Numbered from the stretch's first letter, positions 34,101 to 46,388 are shown. The stretch: 64,000 nt of DNA from Lindgomyces ingoldianus (GCF_010093535.1 NW_022985192.1:169369-233368), one strand, 5' to 3'. Numbers and translations: made by a program. The notes: generated from the letters alone by a model not told the origin.

Positions 34101-36157
34101 TTAAACTTATCTTAAAAAAAACATATAATAAGTTATAGTAGTCTTAAAAAACTATTATTTTTAAGTTAGTGTGTTTTTAGAGAGCTAAAGCTTAGTCTAT
34201 ATTAGAAATTATAACTATGTAGATTTTATAATCTAGTTGTTAAGCTAGAGTTATAAATAAGGTAGGTTCTATATAGTAGATGTCTATCTACTGTTTAAGT
34301 CCTAGTTTATGTTTAAATTAGGTAAGTAAAGATTTTTTAAAGGCTTTTTTTTTTTAAGTTTAGGCAGTTGTTAAATTATTTTATATAGCCTATTTTAGTA
34401 AAAGGCCTAGCTTATTAGCTTTACTTAAGTAGTTTTTCTCTAGGTTATTAAAAAGTAGGTCTAAAAACTTTTTATATTAAGTGCTACTTAAGTGTTATTT
34501 AGGTGTAAGCATAAGCATATATCTTAGTATTAAAAAGAGTTAAAGTTTAGAACTTACTTTTAGTAATTAAAGGTAACCTTATGCTAATATAGCTATAGTT
34601 GTTTTAAAATTAAGTTATAATATTTTATGTTTATTACATAGAGCTTAATCTACTCTTTATAGTGTTAGTAGGTAATTATAATAGTTATAGTATAAAAAAT
34701 AAAACTTTTTTTAAGTTATTTTTTATTAAATCTAGTTAAGTAAATTATTTAAGTAAGTAGTGTTAATTAAAGATTTAGTTTACACGCTAGTTTTTTATTA
34801 ATATAACCTATGCTATTTACTTCTAAGTTAATAAAAGCTTATATTAGAGCTAATATAGTTCTTTATTATAAATATATAAAAATATTAACTTAGTACTTTT
34901 AGTTATTAGTAGGGGACTTAGCTTATAAGTTAGCAAAGATCTAGTGTTAAATTAGTTCTAAAGAGCAACTTAGCCTTAAAACAAGCCTTTTTATAGGCTT
35001 TTACTGCTATAGCTGCAGCTATATTAAAAGTAGCAAAAAGAATTAAAGCTTAAATATAAGTTAAAGCTCTTATAAAAATAAAAATAAAATAGTAAAAATT
35101 TTTAATAAGTGCTAGCAGCGCTACTTATGTAGACTTAAGAAAAAAGAATAAAGCAGTTTTAAAATATATAACTATGCTTACTATACTTAAAGCATTAACT
35201 TTTTTTTTTATAATCTTTACACTTTTTAGAACTAACTAGAGTATAATTTAAATTAATTTTTATTATATTAAAGTTCTTATTTATAACTGCGCTAGTTTAG
35301 AGGTGTATTAAAGCTTATATAGGAAAAAACCTTATATTATTATTATAGGTAGTAATTAGGTTTACATACATGTTAAGGTTATTTAGGAGAGGTTCTTCTA
35401 CTATAGCGTGTTACAGTTTAGTTAAGAGGGAGTTATATAAAGCTGTAATTAGACCTATCTTATTTAGGCCTATATTAGATGCAAGTTAGTAGAACTTAGT
35501 AAAGTGTAAAGTAAAGCTTTTTTTTTTTATTATAAAGTGTTTAAGTAACTTAAGGCTATTAACTTTTTATTTAAGTCTTTATAAGTTACTTATAAAAACG
35601 CTATAAATTAATCTAAGTTAATAATATTTTTATTTATTAGTAAGTTAATTAAAGCAGTTATATTATAGTTAAGTTAAAAGTAGGTATATAGTAACTAAAA
35701 GCATTTAAAAAGAAATTAGTCTACATTTCTTTTAAGTTTATATTAGAGCTTATATAAGAAAAAAAGTAAGTTTTTTTATTTTTTATTAAATAGTAAGGGA
35801 TTAAGGAGTTAGTTAGATTTTATTACTAAGTTAAAAAAGTTACAGGTTATAAGTAGTGTTAGGTAGAAAAAAGTTAAGCTATCTCTAGACTTCTAAGTAA
35901 GCTTTAAGGCTAGTAAGTTCTTAGTTTTTACTACTATAATAAAAGTTAAAGTAGAAATAAACTACTTAATAACATAAAGCTGTTTTTTAAAGTCCTTTTA
36001 AAAAGCTTTAAAGCTTATAACATAGCAGCTTTTTTATAAAGTAAGCACTTTTTAGAAAGCTTTTTAGCTTACTTTAATAGCTTAGAGTTATGTAAGTACT
36101 AAGCTTATTAGATTAAATTTAAAGGCTATTCTTAGCTAAAGTTTTAACACAACGTAA

Positions 36158-36475
36158 TGTTATAATTATGTATAAGTAAGGTTATAAAGCTTTACAGAAG
36201 TCTAGTTTAATTACTACATAAGGTATTATAGTAGGTACAAGATATTATATAAGAAATAAAAAAGTTTAGAAAAAAATTAGTAATTAAATACTTAGCTTAG
36301 AAGTCTAAGCACTTTAAGTATAAATTAAGCCTATTTTAGGTTTAGTTAGTGTTAAGGCAGTTTGTACTTAAGTTTATGTCTGTGTTGTGTTATGTTTGTG
36401 TTAGACGTGCACTAATAATACTCTAGTACACGTCTAATACAGTTATGTCTGGGATCCAGGGAGGATACCGTGACA
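36158..36475 (-). repeat. Gypsy copy 1, right LTR (5' LTR by coding sense)
   Basis: 318 bases, the same as the left LTR. The inner end has decayed to TGTTATAATTATG where the left LTR keeps TGTCACGATTGTG, a set of C-to-T and G-to-A transitions. Confidence 0.85.
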
Positions 36476-36755
36476 GTTAGATTCCTTAATTTAGGCTAGC
36501 ATTCTGCTTGTAAAGGCTGTCTAGCGCGTTAATTGCTTAGTGTTGTGTAAGAGACATTATAGATAGCTGCAGCGCGTTGTAAGAAGAGTTTTAAGTCTTA
36601 TTTAAGAGCCTAAAGAGCAAGCTGTATCTAACGTTCTTTAGAAGATTTAATCTAGTGTTGTTGTTAAGGCATTATGTAGATAGGTAGAGTTTAGTGGGGG
36701 CTTGGCAAAAGTGGCCGGCCAACCCGTGTGGCCGGCCAACCCGTTAGGTACGTTA

Positions 36756-36861
36756 TAGTATATAAATATCTACCTATATATATCCTCTGCTATGCTAGCT
36801 AGAAGGTTAACTTTTTAGCAACGTAATAGTAACTACGAAATTTTAATAATAATACTATAAA
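36756..36861. other. AT-rich spacer between nested elements
   Basis: About 100 bases between the right end of Fot1 copy 1 and the next LTR element. It should belong to the older host sequence that received both insertions. It ends with ATAAA, the target duplication of the next element. Confidence 0.5.
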
Positions 36862-37088
36862 TGTCCGTACGTAAGTACGGCTGCGTCTGTACACGCGTAC
36901 GGCTGAATTAGGTTGCCTGAAACGTTGGCTATCTAGCCTGTGCGTTAGGGGCTATGTGTACTTAAGAGCCCTCTTTCTTTATATAAAAAGAGAGGGCAGT
37001 AGTTAATAATAAAAAGATCTTTACTTACTTACCTTTTAGTACGCCCTTTAGGTGTATGTTTGTTTAATTAAACCTAGGTTAACTAACA
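36862..37088. repeat. Left LTR of the non-autonomous element (intact, 227 bp)
   Basis: Serves as the uninterrupted reference for the right LTR. It contains GTACGTAAGTAC and CGCGTACG palindromes near its start. Confidence 0.75.
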
Positions 37089-37185
37089 CTAATTAGTTTA
37101 TTAATAAACTATTTACTATATGCGTAGCTACACAGAGGATATTATCTTTAATAGACAGATTTATAAAAATTAATAAAACTACTAC

Positions 37186-37980
37186 TGTACAAGAAGCTTA
37201 CTCCTACTGTGTGCGTAGCCACGCAGAGAGGGCGTGAACAAGCCTTGTGCGCGCCCCTAGAGTTAACCGCCTGTACAAGAGCTAGCCTGCCGCTGCAGTA
37301 TCTATCTACCGCGTGCGTAGCCACGCAGAGGAGGCACCTACTGCACTAGTAGCTGTTGTATGCCCCTAGAGTCAACTGCTTGTACAAGAGCTAGCCCGCC
37401 GCTGCAGTATCTATCTACCGCGTGCGTAGCCACGCAGAGGAGGCACCTACTGCACTGGTAGCCGTCATATGCCCCCGGAGTGAACCGCCTGTACAAGAGC
37501 CAGCTCGCTAGCTGCAGTACCTATCTACCGCGTGCGTAGCCACGCAGAGGAGGCATCTACTGCGACTGGTAGCCGTCGCACGCCCCAGAGCCAACCCGCT
37601 ACCCTGTACAACAGCTTGCTCTTTGAGAGCCACCGTACAGTCAACCAGCACCCTCCACCCTCCCCCTGCCCCCCCTGAGAACGGCCGTACAAACACACGA
37701 CCAGCACCACCCACCCCCCCCCCCCAGACAACGGCTGTACGAACGCAACTAGCCCCCCCTCCTGACAGCTGTACGAACAAGCAACCAGCCCCCGCCCTAG
37801 AGCTAACCTGCTACTCCGCACAACAGCTTGCTCTTTAGGAGCCACTGTACAGTTAACCACCACCACCTAGACAACCGCCGTACAAACGCAACTGGCACCC
37901 ACCCCCCCTAGACAACTGCTGTACAAACGCAACTAGCACCCCCTCCCTAACAGCTATACAAACAAGCAACTAGCAAACCC
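37186..37980. repeat. GC-rich tandem repeats inside the non-autonomous LTR element
   Basis: Units starting TGTACAAGAGC recur at 37272, 37381 and 37490, a 109-base period, with a shorter unit before (37186) and a diverged one after (about 37605). Each holds GCGTGCGTAGCCACGCAGAG, an imperfect hairpin. A second repeat series (about 209-base period, keyed by ACAACAGCTTGCTCTTT at about 37610 and 37821) follows with C-rich tracts. The pocket keeps many CpA and CpG sites while its surroundings are TA-saturated. Confidence 0.8.
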
Positions 37981-38774
37981 TTACCTTATTATAAAATACT
38001 TGTATAATAAACTAGTAGAGATAACCCACATGTCTAGGACAATACTATAAAAGGAGGTTAACCTTACCCCTTCTAGTAGACTGTCTTAATATGTTAATAA
38101 ATCCTTTTTAAGTATAACAAACCTTATACATAGTAGATACTTTTATTTTTATGCATATAAAAAGGTACAGTCTGTCTAACTTTATAGAAGACTTTAAAGG
38201 CTAGACATAATAGGATTTTAATAACCTATCTTGTACATTTAGGCAAGAGCTTCTCTATGCTCTAGCTAAGCACAGGATCTATCCTGTAGGAAAGAGATGC
38301 TATACGTAGGCTAAAAAGCTAGCAGGTGTTGCAAACTAGCAGTACACTATAGGCCCTATATAAAGAAGAAGAGGAAAGGATGTAGGGGATAGTATAAAAG
38401 AGAATAAAAAACAAGGCAAGGCAGGCAAGTAACTTAATTTATAAAAATAAAAAGTTACTAGTGTCTGTACGTAAGTACAGCTGCGTTTGTACACACGTAC
38501 AGCTAAATTAGGTTGCCTAAAAGATTAGCTATCTAGCTGTCAGATATGCGCACCTACTGTCAAGACAGGAGGAACGTTTGACGAAAGCTGCTACATAGTA
38601 CGAGTGTCAGATTGAAGCACTGTTTCTGGGCTTCCTGAGATGAATGATGGGTTTGGATATGATGTATGGGATGATTAATTGATTGTATTAATTGTGTTTA
38701 TTTATTAATCCTTTTTCTGCTCTACTCGTGTTGCTCGGCTTTTTGTTCTGCCGATCCGAGTCCCTCGCGCACTA

Positions 38775-40890
38775 CCCGTTTTTCTCGCTTGACGCACGGC
38801 CTCACCTGGCGCACGGATTTCAGCCAATATCCTCACATAGATTTGAAGCTCTAGAGCTCACTATAATTCGAATTATCGCAAGATTTTATAGAGTAACAGG
38901 CAATAGGGTATGGCGAATAAAACTACGTCATTATCTAGTCGCGATACCTAGTAGGAAGGCTGATCTGTCGCCCTCGGCGATTTGTCAGCTGGGGGGCAGC
39001 GATAACCTCTACAACTGATTCCTTATTACTACTATCATCCTAAGGACTAAGAGAATGCTGTTTGCTCCTTTTTTTAGCCTGTTTAGCATATTAGATGTCC
39101 TTTTAGAGCTGCGCAGCTGCTAATCTAGCTTGCTTGTTGTCCTCCTTCTCCCGCTGCTTCTAAGCCTGCTCTTAGAGTTAGATTTCCTTTGCAGTAGCCT
39201 TCATGCGCTGTCTCTTCTCTATAACCTGCTCCTTCTCTGCTTTCTCTGCAGCTTTGCGCTTAGCATTTTCTTTTTTTTTAAGTCTCTCTGCTTTTACTGC
39301 TTCTGCTTTCTTTGTTTCTTGCTTACAAGCTTGCTAGACCTTGTTTAGGCTTTAAAAGATTGCTCTACTATCTAAATTAGAAGGAAGTTTAAGCTAGAAA
39401 GCTTTACCTTTTTGCTAACACTTCTTTTTATTAACTAGTGCTTTTTTAAGGCCGCGAACCTCTAGTTTTAAGAGGATGTTCTGCGTAGATAGTGAGTGGA
39501 TTGTTTGTAAAAGCTGCTAAGCCTTAGAGTTGTATACGTTGTTAACAACTAATTTTAAAAGCTTAGTAATCTTCCTCTAATCTTTAGCTGTAAGCACTAA
39601 CCTTAAGCTCTTACTAGAGGAAGGTCTCTTAGCCTTAGGGTTATTAAATTAGTCTAGAATAATGTTAGGCTTAAAGGGATAGAGACTGCAGGTTTTAAAC
39701 CCTAAGAGGACGTTCTTAGCAGTAAAAGCTCTCTCCCATGCTGCCTAGAACATGCAGAAGAAATCTCTCTTAGTAATAGCAGAGAAAGCTTAAGATTCTT
39801 CTATAAACTGTGCTATCTTATAGGTATAAGCTTGTAAGAGAGGCCTAAACAAGCAGACGTTAAGCAGCTAAAGTGTATAAGTACTATAAGGGGGATAGAT
39901 AGCTAGGAGGATCTTGTTATTATCACAGTACTTAATAAACTTTATGTTTATATAGGATCTATGTCTATTAAGGATAAGGAGTTAGTATCTTTGCTGCGCC
40001 TTTAGTTTAGTCTCTTTATTAAAGATTATCTTAAGCTATTAAAGCCTAAGGTTGTTGTTAGTCTATTTACTTAGAGATAAGGCAAAGAAAGCTTTATGTA
40101 TCTTAGGATTAAAGTCCTAAAGCTATAAGTCTTAAATGTTACCTGTAACTGCCTAGTAGATGAGGCCTAGAGAGAGAGAGGATCTGTTAGCGCATATACA
40201 AGCAATTGTTGTTATCCACTTGCAGTTGCTGTCCTGAACCATCTGCTTAATCCCACCCTCTTCATACTTCTGCTAGGAGAAGATCCGCTTCATCTTTAAG
40301 AGCACCCTAATTAAGAAGCCCTTTTTATCCATATTGTACATGTCTTTTGGCTGGATATTGTATTGTTTAATCTTGCGCTTTAGGAGATTAAAATATAGTG
40401 CGTATTTAAAGGCAGAATTAGCTCTCTTCCTCTCCTTGTTAATGCCAGTAGTCCACTTTGATACTAGGTTGACTTAGTAACGCTTGAGGAACTGGTCCGG
40501 CCACAAGCTCCCTGCCTGTTTGCCGCTTATTTTAGTAGCAAAGTTGCGTAGCATGTTCCTTGTAGGGGGTAGCCCTCGCTCACACAGTCTCTCAATGTAT
40601 TCCGAGAGCTCCTTCTCCTGACGGTTGTTTAAAAGTCGTTAATTCTCATATTGCTCTGCACGGGAGCCCTGGACCCCGCGCCACCTTCGCGACAGCGTTG
40701 ATCGTTTAACACCATATTTTTTTCGCAACTTGAGTGATATTAACTTTTTCTCCAAACTCCAGGGATTCTAACGCTGCAAGCGCTTCCAAAATCGGGTCCA
40801 TATTGGTGGAGTTAGTATTATGTGACAATTTTAGTGTTCCTGAGCAAAGTGTGCGCCAGGTGAGCCCGTGCGTCAAGCGAGAAAAACGGG
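38775..40890 (-). mobile_element. Pogo/CENP-B-like DNA transposon (2116 bp) with 40-bp terminal inverted repeats
   Basis: Ends start CCCGTTTTTCTCGCTTGACG and match for 40 bases with one mismatch. TA dinucleotides flank it (38773-38774 and 40891-40892), and the LTR sequence GGGCTA/GTGCGCGAGG is restored when it is removed. It carries one transposase frame on the minus strand. It is the innermost and least mutated element of the nest. Confidence 0.88.
38935..40801 (-). pseudogene. Transposase of the pogo/CENP-B-like transposon, broken
   Basis: The frame starts MDPILEALAALESLEFGEKV, a helix-turn-helix N-terminus, then runs LSRRWRGVQGSRAEQYEN, KELSEYIERLCERGLPP and YNIQPKDMYNMD (DDE-region start), to a Lys/Ala-rich helix and a basic end (NRRGRQISLPTRYRD). 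The span is 1867 bases, one more than a multiple of three, which agrees with the single extra A in the A-run at about 40.71 kb that shifts the frame after QVAKK. Further stops (for example CAA to TAA) are RIP-like. About 621 residues before damage, normal for this type. It is inactive as it stands. Confidence 0.8.
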
Positions 40891-40910
40891 TAGCCCTATG
40901 CGCGACCAGC

Positions 40911-41120
40911 TTGCAACATGCTGCAATTTGCTGCAAAATGCTGTAACATGCCGCAATTTGCTGCAATTTGATGCAACATGCTGCAAAATGCTGCAATTTG
41001 CTGCAACATGCTGCAAAATGCTGCAATTTGCTGCAACATGCTGCAAAATGCTGCAAAATGCTGCAAAATGCTGCAATTTGCTGCAACATGCTGCAAAATG
41101 CTGCAAAATGCAGCAATTTG
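40911..41120 (-). repeat. 10-bp tandem array in the inverted solo LTR (about 21 units)
   Basis: Units CTGCAAAATG, CTGCAATTTG and CTGCAACATG repeat without a change of period. On the minus strand they are GCAGCA followed by TTTT, AATT or TGTT. All six reading frames give spurious periodic peptides of Leu, Gln, His, Phe, Ala and Cys; none is a gene. Confidence 0.9.
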
Positions 41121-41240
41121 CAGCAACATACTGTTCGAGCTTATTGCTCGTACTATGTAGCAGCTTTCGTCAAACGTTCCTCCTGTCTTGACAGTAGGTG
41201 CGCATATCTGACAACGAGCAATAAGCTCGAACAGTATGTT

Positions 41241-41460
41241 GCTGCAAATTACAGCATTTTGCAGCATGTTGCAGCAAATTGCAGCATTTTGCAGCATGTT
41301 GCAGCAAATTGCAGCATTTTGCAGCATTTTGCAGCATGTTGCAGCAAATTGCAGCATTTTACAGCATGTTGCAGCATTTTGCAGCATTTTGCAGCATGTT
41401 GCAGCAAATTGCAGCAAATTGCAGCATGTTACAGCATTTTGCAGCAAATTGCAGCATGTT
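41241..41460 (+). repeat. 10-bp tandem array in the Copia 5' LTR (22 units)
   Basis: Twenty-two consecutive decamers of the form GCAGCANNTT (TTTT, AATT, TGTT variants), with no slip in period. A/T tracts therefore recur once per helical turn. With the inverted array at 40911-41120 it forms a long inverted repeat about 120 bases apart. Confidence 0.9.
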
Positions 41461-41684
41461 GCAAGCTGGTCGCGCATAGGGCTAGTGCGCGAGGGACTTG
41501 GATCAGCAGAACAAAAAGCCGAGCAACACGAGTAGAGCAGAAAAAGGATCAATAAATCAACACAATTAATACAATTAATTAATCATCCCATACATTATAT
41601 CTAAACCCATCATTCATCTTAGGAAGCCTAGAAACAGTGCTTTAATCTAACAATTAAGAGTCTCAGTGCCTCCATTAATACAAA

Positions 41685-44600
41685 ATGGCCACCCAGCCTC
41701 CTCGAGACGCGACAGTCGTCCTTCGAGACCACACCGACTACAGAGCCTAGATGATGCAGCTGCAATTAAGATGTGTAGCGCACGGCATCTAGCCGCAAGT
41801 GGACCCTAAGTTGACCATCCAAATGATCTCCAAACCAAGAGCTCCAGAGATGCCGCTAATAGCTGAGTTTTCACCAGCCTCCAACGTCAAAACGCCTACG
41901 CACCTGAACAAGCTATCAACAAGCAGTGTTAGAGCCTTTAAAGAAGCCATTAAATACTATAAGATTAAGGCTAACAAGTACAAAAGTAACAGACATAATT
42001 ATAAAAGAGAGCAATTAAGCCTCTAACAGATTATTGTCTTTATCTAGTTAACAGTTAGCCCGCATCTACAGCGTACATGCTGTTCCCTAGATTAACTACT
42101 TAGACAGTGGATTACAAACTTTAAAGCTACAGTAGGTGTTAACAACTAATTTAAACAAGAACATGTGTGTAACTAATATAATGCATCTTTAAAGCTGCTA
42201 AGAAACGCAAGCATATAGAACCTGTAGCTAGCAGAGTATAACTACGCTGCTATAGAAGCAGAGACACAAAATGTTCTAGAAACAACGCAGTTTAATGCTG
42301 TAGCAAAGGACTTTCTAACTACTATAAATAAAGTTGCCCTTTATTAGTCTACAACCTTTTAGAAAAGCAGATAGTTCGCACTAGACATAAATTAGAAAGA
42401 AATAATAAAGCGCTTTTAAAAACATATAATGTTAAATTATTTAATATATATAGAAAAGCATAAAGCTACCTTTATAACAGATAACTTATTATACTTTACT
42501 AAAAGTAGAAAGACCACCTAGGGCACAAATAAGAACGCCTGTAGTGCAGAAGTTGTAATGTTAAGAAAATAGAGTAGACCTTAACATTAACATTATTAAG
42601 AAGATAATAAAAAGTTATTTTTAAGCTAGAAACCTACTAAAACAGAAGGCACTAAATGTCCTGCATGCAGACACATCTATGCACTAAAGGACTGCTTCTA
42701 TGTCTATCTAGACAGAGCACTAGACTAGTAGATGCTAAATAAGAGAGTTAAAAAGCTTATAGCATTAAAGCGTAAGCACAACTTAGAATTTTAAGGCCTA
42801 CTAAGAGAGTAGCGTAGACATAATTTAAAGATACTAATCTTAAAAAGTTTACATACACCTATGCTAAAGATATAAAAAGACTAACTTAAAGGCTAGAAAG
42901 TATTAAGAGTTAAGGCAGCTGCATTGCTAGCTATAGTTAATTTAAACTAAAATAGATATCTGCTAAGAGAATTATTTATCCTTAACTTAGGCTTAACATG
43001 CTATATTATAAATAATCTTAATTAAATCTATAACTATTATTTACTAACACTAGAAGACTTTATCTAGTCTAGAAACTCTTACATATAGATTTAAGGCTAT
43101 AGATTAATTACACTAAGCCTAAAAAGTAAGCATAGAACACACAGTTAAGCATACAGTCTTGTACTACATAACACTGCACTGTGCCTAGACCTGCTGTGCA
43201 ACCTAGTCTTGTTCTGCCTACTGTAACAGAAAGGAATCTAGTAGAACACATAAGCAGAGCTAACTGCTTTAAAGGCCCTAGATAGGACAATAATTAAAGA
43301 TCTTACAAAGATCTATAGCTAATAGGTGTTAGAGTACTATCTACTATAAAAGGGCTTATATTATACACATATAATTAACATAAGAACTAAACATAGTTTA
43401 TAAAAGGCATTAGTAAAGCTATAGCATAAGCGTTTAAAACACCCTAGACTAGCTACACTTTAACACTTTATACAGTAAGCTAAGAGGGTGCAAATTAAAA
43501 AAATTACAACAGTCTAATGTAACTTATGTAGCAGAGCTAAGATATAATAATAAATTAGCTACATACTATAAATTAGCAACAGTAGACTTAGTAAAAGACT
43601 GTTAATTAATTTCTATGCATATAAAGTATAGAGCATTATAAAAGAGTAAAGTTAAATGCTAATTACTAATAAGTATTCTAGCCTTTAGTAGGACCTCTAC
43701 TTTAAAGATAATAAGCTTACTAAATTAATTATTAAAGCTTTTATAATTTTTATTCTCTTTCTAAAGAACTATTATAATATTACTATAAAAGTTATTAAAG
43801 CTAATAATAAGATTACAACAGTAAAACTAGAGGTAAAACACTAGCTAGCATTATATAGAATAACTGTTAAGCCTTTAGCACTAGATACACAAGCCTAGAA
43901 CAAAGAAGCTAAACGCTTAGAGGGTGTAAATAAAAAGAAGTTACAGGCTATGCAACTAGATGCTAACCTACTATAAGACATATAGCTATACATTACTAGA
44001 GCCAGCGTATACCTATACAATTAGACGCTAAACTATGCTAACAACTAGAAGACACTATATAAAATCTTCTTTACATAAGTAGCTTTAAATAATAAAGTTA
44101 TTACATTAATTTAAAAGCTAAGCCTTACACATCTAAAAGCTTATAGCTGTAAAGCATTTATAATAACTAATAACATACATTAGAATAAATCTAAGCTATA
44201 AAGGCTAGACTTAAAGGCGTAGATTAGATATTTAGTTAAGTACTAATTATTAAACATCTACTGTGTATAGATACTACTGCTAGTAAAAGTAATCTGTACA
44301 CATAACATTATTTTTAACAAACACTTAATTTTTAGCAGTAAGCCTAAAGACCTAATAGATAACCTTATGCATAACATAGTAAAGAAAATTACTATATATA
44401 TTAAAATAATTAAGCTTCTAACACCTAGTTATTAGCTAAAGACAGAGTTGTTTTATAAAGACAACACTATAGACAATACATTAAATTTTAACAAAGTAGA
44501 CCTACTAGGCTACTATTAAGGAAGAAAGATTAGAGATAACTATTTATTTCTTCTAAACACTCTGCTACTTATAGCATTACTTATGCAGTTAATAGCTAGA

Positions 44601-46388
44601 GCAGCACTAAAGCTAAGCTAAATAAGGTTGCTAAAGACTGTACTATAAGCTGCAGCCTTTATAGCTAGTATAAGATTTAGAAGTGTAGGAAAGCATAACA
44701 GCAAGACGCTAGATAAAGCAGCATTAATAAAAATGCTATTTAAAAGAAAGACACTTTATAAAAGCTAGCTGCTACTTTTGCTATTAACCTAAAAGCAACT
44801 AGAAAAGCACTCTTTATATAAGATGTTTAAGGCAGTAGAAAGAACACACCTAGACAGTTATTAGACAATAAAATCTTAAACAGAGGTCTAGACAAAGCTA
44901 ATTAAGGCAGCTAGACAGCAGATTTTAGATTATATATAAGTGTACACCTACAAGCTTAACAAGCACTACAGATTACAAAGATGTAAAGTGCAACTAGTAG
45001 TCTACAGTAATTAATAAAGAAACATTACTACACAAGATACTTATGCTGCTACCCTAGCAGGACGCTTATTTTAAATGCTAATAGTAATATCTGCATGCTT
45101 TAACCTAGAGCTTAAATAATACAACATAACTAACATGTTTATACATGCAGTAATTAACTGCAATATCTACATGCAGATGCTAAGAGGCTATTAGAAACTA
45201 GGTATAATACTAAAGCTTTAAAAAGCACTATATAGCCTATAAATTTCTCCTTTACTTTAGCAACACTATTTTATAATAACTTTTAAAGGCCTTAGGTTCT
45301 TAGCTGTCCTACATAAACCTTACTGCATAACTAAAGCTAGAATATTTGTCTTTTTTTATGTAGACAACTTTATTATTATGTACAGAAAAAGCTCTAAAGC
45401 AGATGCACAGCGTGTAGTAGACTAGTTACAAGAGAAGTATACTCTAATAAAAGGCAAGGACCTATAATAGTTTCTAGGAGTTAAGATTATTAAAGATTAA
45501 CAGCAATAAATAATTTAGCTATTATAGGCATTATATATTAACAAGATAGCTAGGCTAGCTAACAGAAAGAACCTGCAGCACGCTACACCTATAAGTGGGA
45601 TTAAACTTATGCCGCAATCTAGTTTTGCAACCCTATTAGAAGTAAATTAATATTAGCAGAAGATTAGATCTCTGCTCTTTACAGCAGTTACTATAAGACT
45701 AGACATTGCCTTTGCTACATTACGCCTTACACAGTTTCTTACAAATCCTGCATCTAACTATTAGGATGCAGCTGATCAAGTTATCCTGTACCTACATGCG
45801 ACACGGACGTACGCACTCTAATTAGAAGGAGAAGACTACCTTGTAGTAGCAAGTAATGCGTTATTTGCAGACAATACACTAGATAGGAAGAGCTCTTAGG
45901 GCTACATTATCTAACTATTTAGCAGATAAATTGCTTAGTAAGCAAATAAATAAGATACAGTTACAATGTTAACAATAAAAGCAGAATTACTTGCACTGTT
46001 CTAAGTTGCTAAGGAAGCTATGTTTATAAGAATGCTCCTTAACAAACTACAGGTTAAGCTGCCTAATTTAACTATTATAATCTAGTGCAACAACAAGCAG
46101 ACAATCTAACTAGTAAACAAAGAGATATCTTAACTTTAAACCAAGCTCTGACATGTCAACATCCATAACCACTAGCTCTAACAAGAAGTCTCTCAACAAA
46201 CAATTAAGGTTGTCTATGTCCCCTCCAGCAAGATGCTTGCGGACAGACTCACTAAAGCGCTTCTAGCCAGCAAATGGCCAAGCTTTCTTTAGCAAATTTA
46301 GCTAGTTGACGTTAGGGAGAGGATAGTCAGTCAGGAAGCGGATATGGAAGAGATTAAAGCAAGAATAGAAGCCCTAGAAGCATACTAA
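41685..46388 (+). pseudogene. Copia gag-pol polyprotein, single frame broken by RIP stops
   Basis: From ATG at 41685 (MATQPPRDATVVLRDHTDYRA) to TAA at 46386-46388 is 4704 bases, exactly 1568 codons, so no net frameshift has occurred; all damage I see is by nonsense and missense changes. Landmarks in order: a zinc knuckle (CPACRHIYALKDCFYV, about 42.66-42.71 kb), integrase region (about 43.4-44.6 kb), the reverse transcriptase box YVDNFIIMY at 45357-45383 (YVDD altered to YVDN), RNase H with ADNTLDRKSSQGYI near 45.87-45.91 kb, and LADRLTKALL near the end. The order integrase before reverse transcriptase defines Ty1/Copia. Confidence 0.88.

Larger units (their letters stand above)
30813..36475 (-). 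mobile_element. Ty3/Gypsy LTR retrotransposon, copy 1 (5.66 kb), RIP-degraded
   Basis: Two 318-base LTRs (30813-31130 and 36158-36475) begin TGTCACG and end CGTGACA in the best-kept copies. The element is flanked by the 5-bp duplication GTTAG (30808-30812, 36476-36480). Coding sense is minus: a polypurine tract (AAGAGGGAGAG) abuts the left LTR, the reverse transcriptase core near 33.55-33.60 kb reads YINNILIYS (from YLDDILIYS), followed by EHKQHVRLVL and LNINKCKF. The integrase zinc-binding region near 32.42 kb reads VRGHLGRGKTLNLLQREYY. Many stop codons make it inactive. Confidence 0.9.
29971..36753 (-). mobile_element. Internally deleted Fot1/pogo-like element, copy 1, split by a Gypsy insertion
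   Basis: Ends ACGTACCTAACGGGTTGG... are inverted repeats of about 40 bases, flanked by TA (29969-29970 and 36754-36755), as for Tc1/mariner-superfamily insertions. Removing the Gypsy element leaves about 1.1 kb. The minus strand reads as a mutated Fot1-type transposase with stops: NIKAKYSI, YNFNKLGFIIG, then ER.GQLKVI..GNRE (compare the ERRGRPKAIQPGNREW segment of the family), then directly to the basic C-terminal tail. The DDE catalytic core is therefore missing and the copy could only have moved with help. The right end has an extra tandem copy of GGCCGGCCAACCCG. Confidence 0.8.
38605..41213 (-). mobile_element. Inverted solo LTR of the Copia family, carrying a DNA transposon
   Basis: On the minus strand it starts TGTCAGATATGCGCAC (at 41213) and ends AATCTGACA (at 38605), that is, one complete LTR of about 491 bases once the inserted transposon is removed. 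It is flanked by the 5-bp duplication ACGAG (38600-38604 and 41214-41218), so it arrived as a full retrotransposon and was reduced to a solo LTR by LTR-LTR recombination. It lies inside the 5' LTR of a same-family element in the opposite direction, forming a large inverted repeat around 41.2 kb. Confidence 0.88.

Noticed and set aside
30813..36475. Plus-strand coding sense for the Gypsy element
   Set aside because: The polypurine tract abuts the left LTR on the minus strand, and reverse transcriptase and integrase motifs are found only on the minus strand.
40911..41460. CRISPR-like array
   Set aside because: Units are contiguous decamers without unique spacers, inside a eukaryotic LTR.
40706..41555. 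Long open frames of 60-218 codons on both strands with periodic Leu-Gln-His-Phe-Ala-Cys peptides
   Set aside because: They are the product of a 10-bp tandem array whose period lets every frame stay open; they lie inside LTRs and have no gene context.
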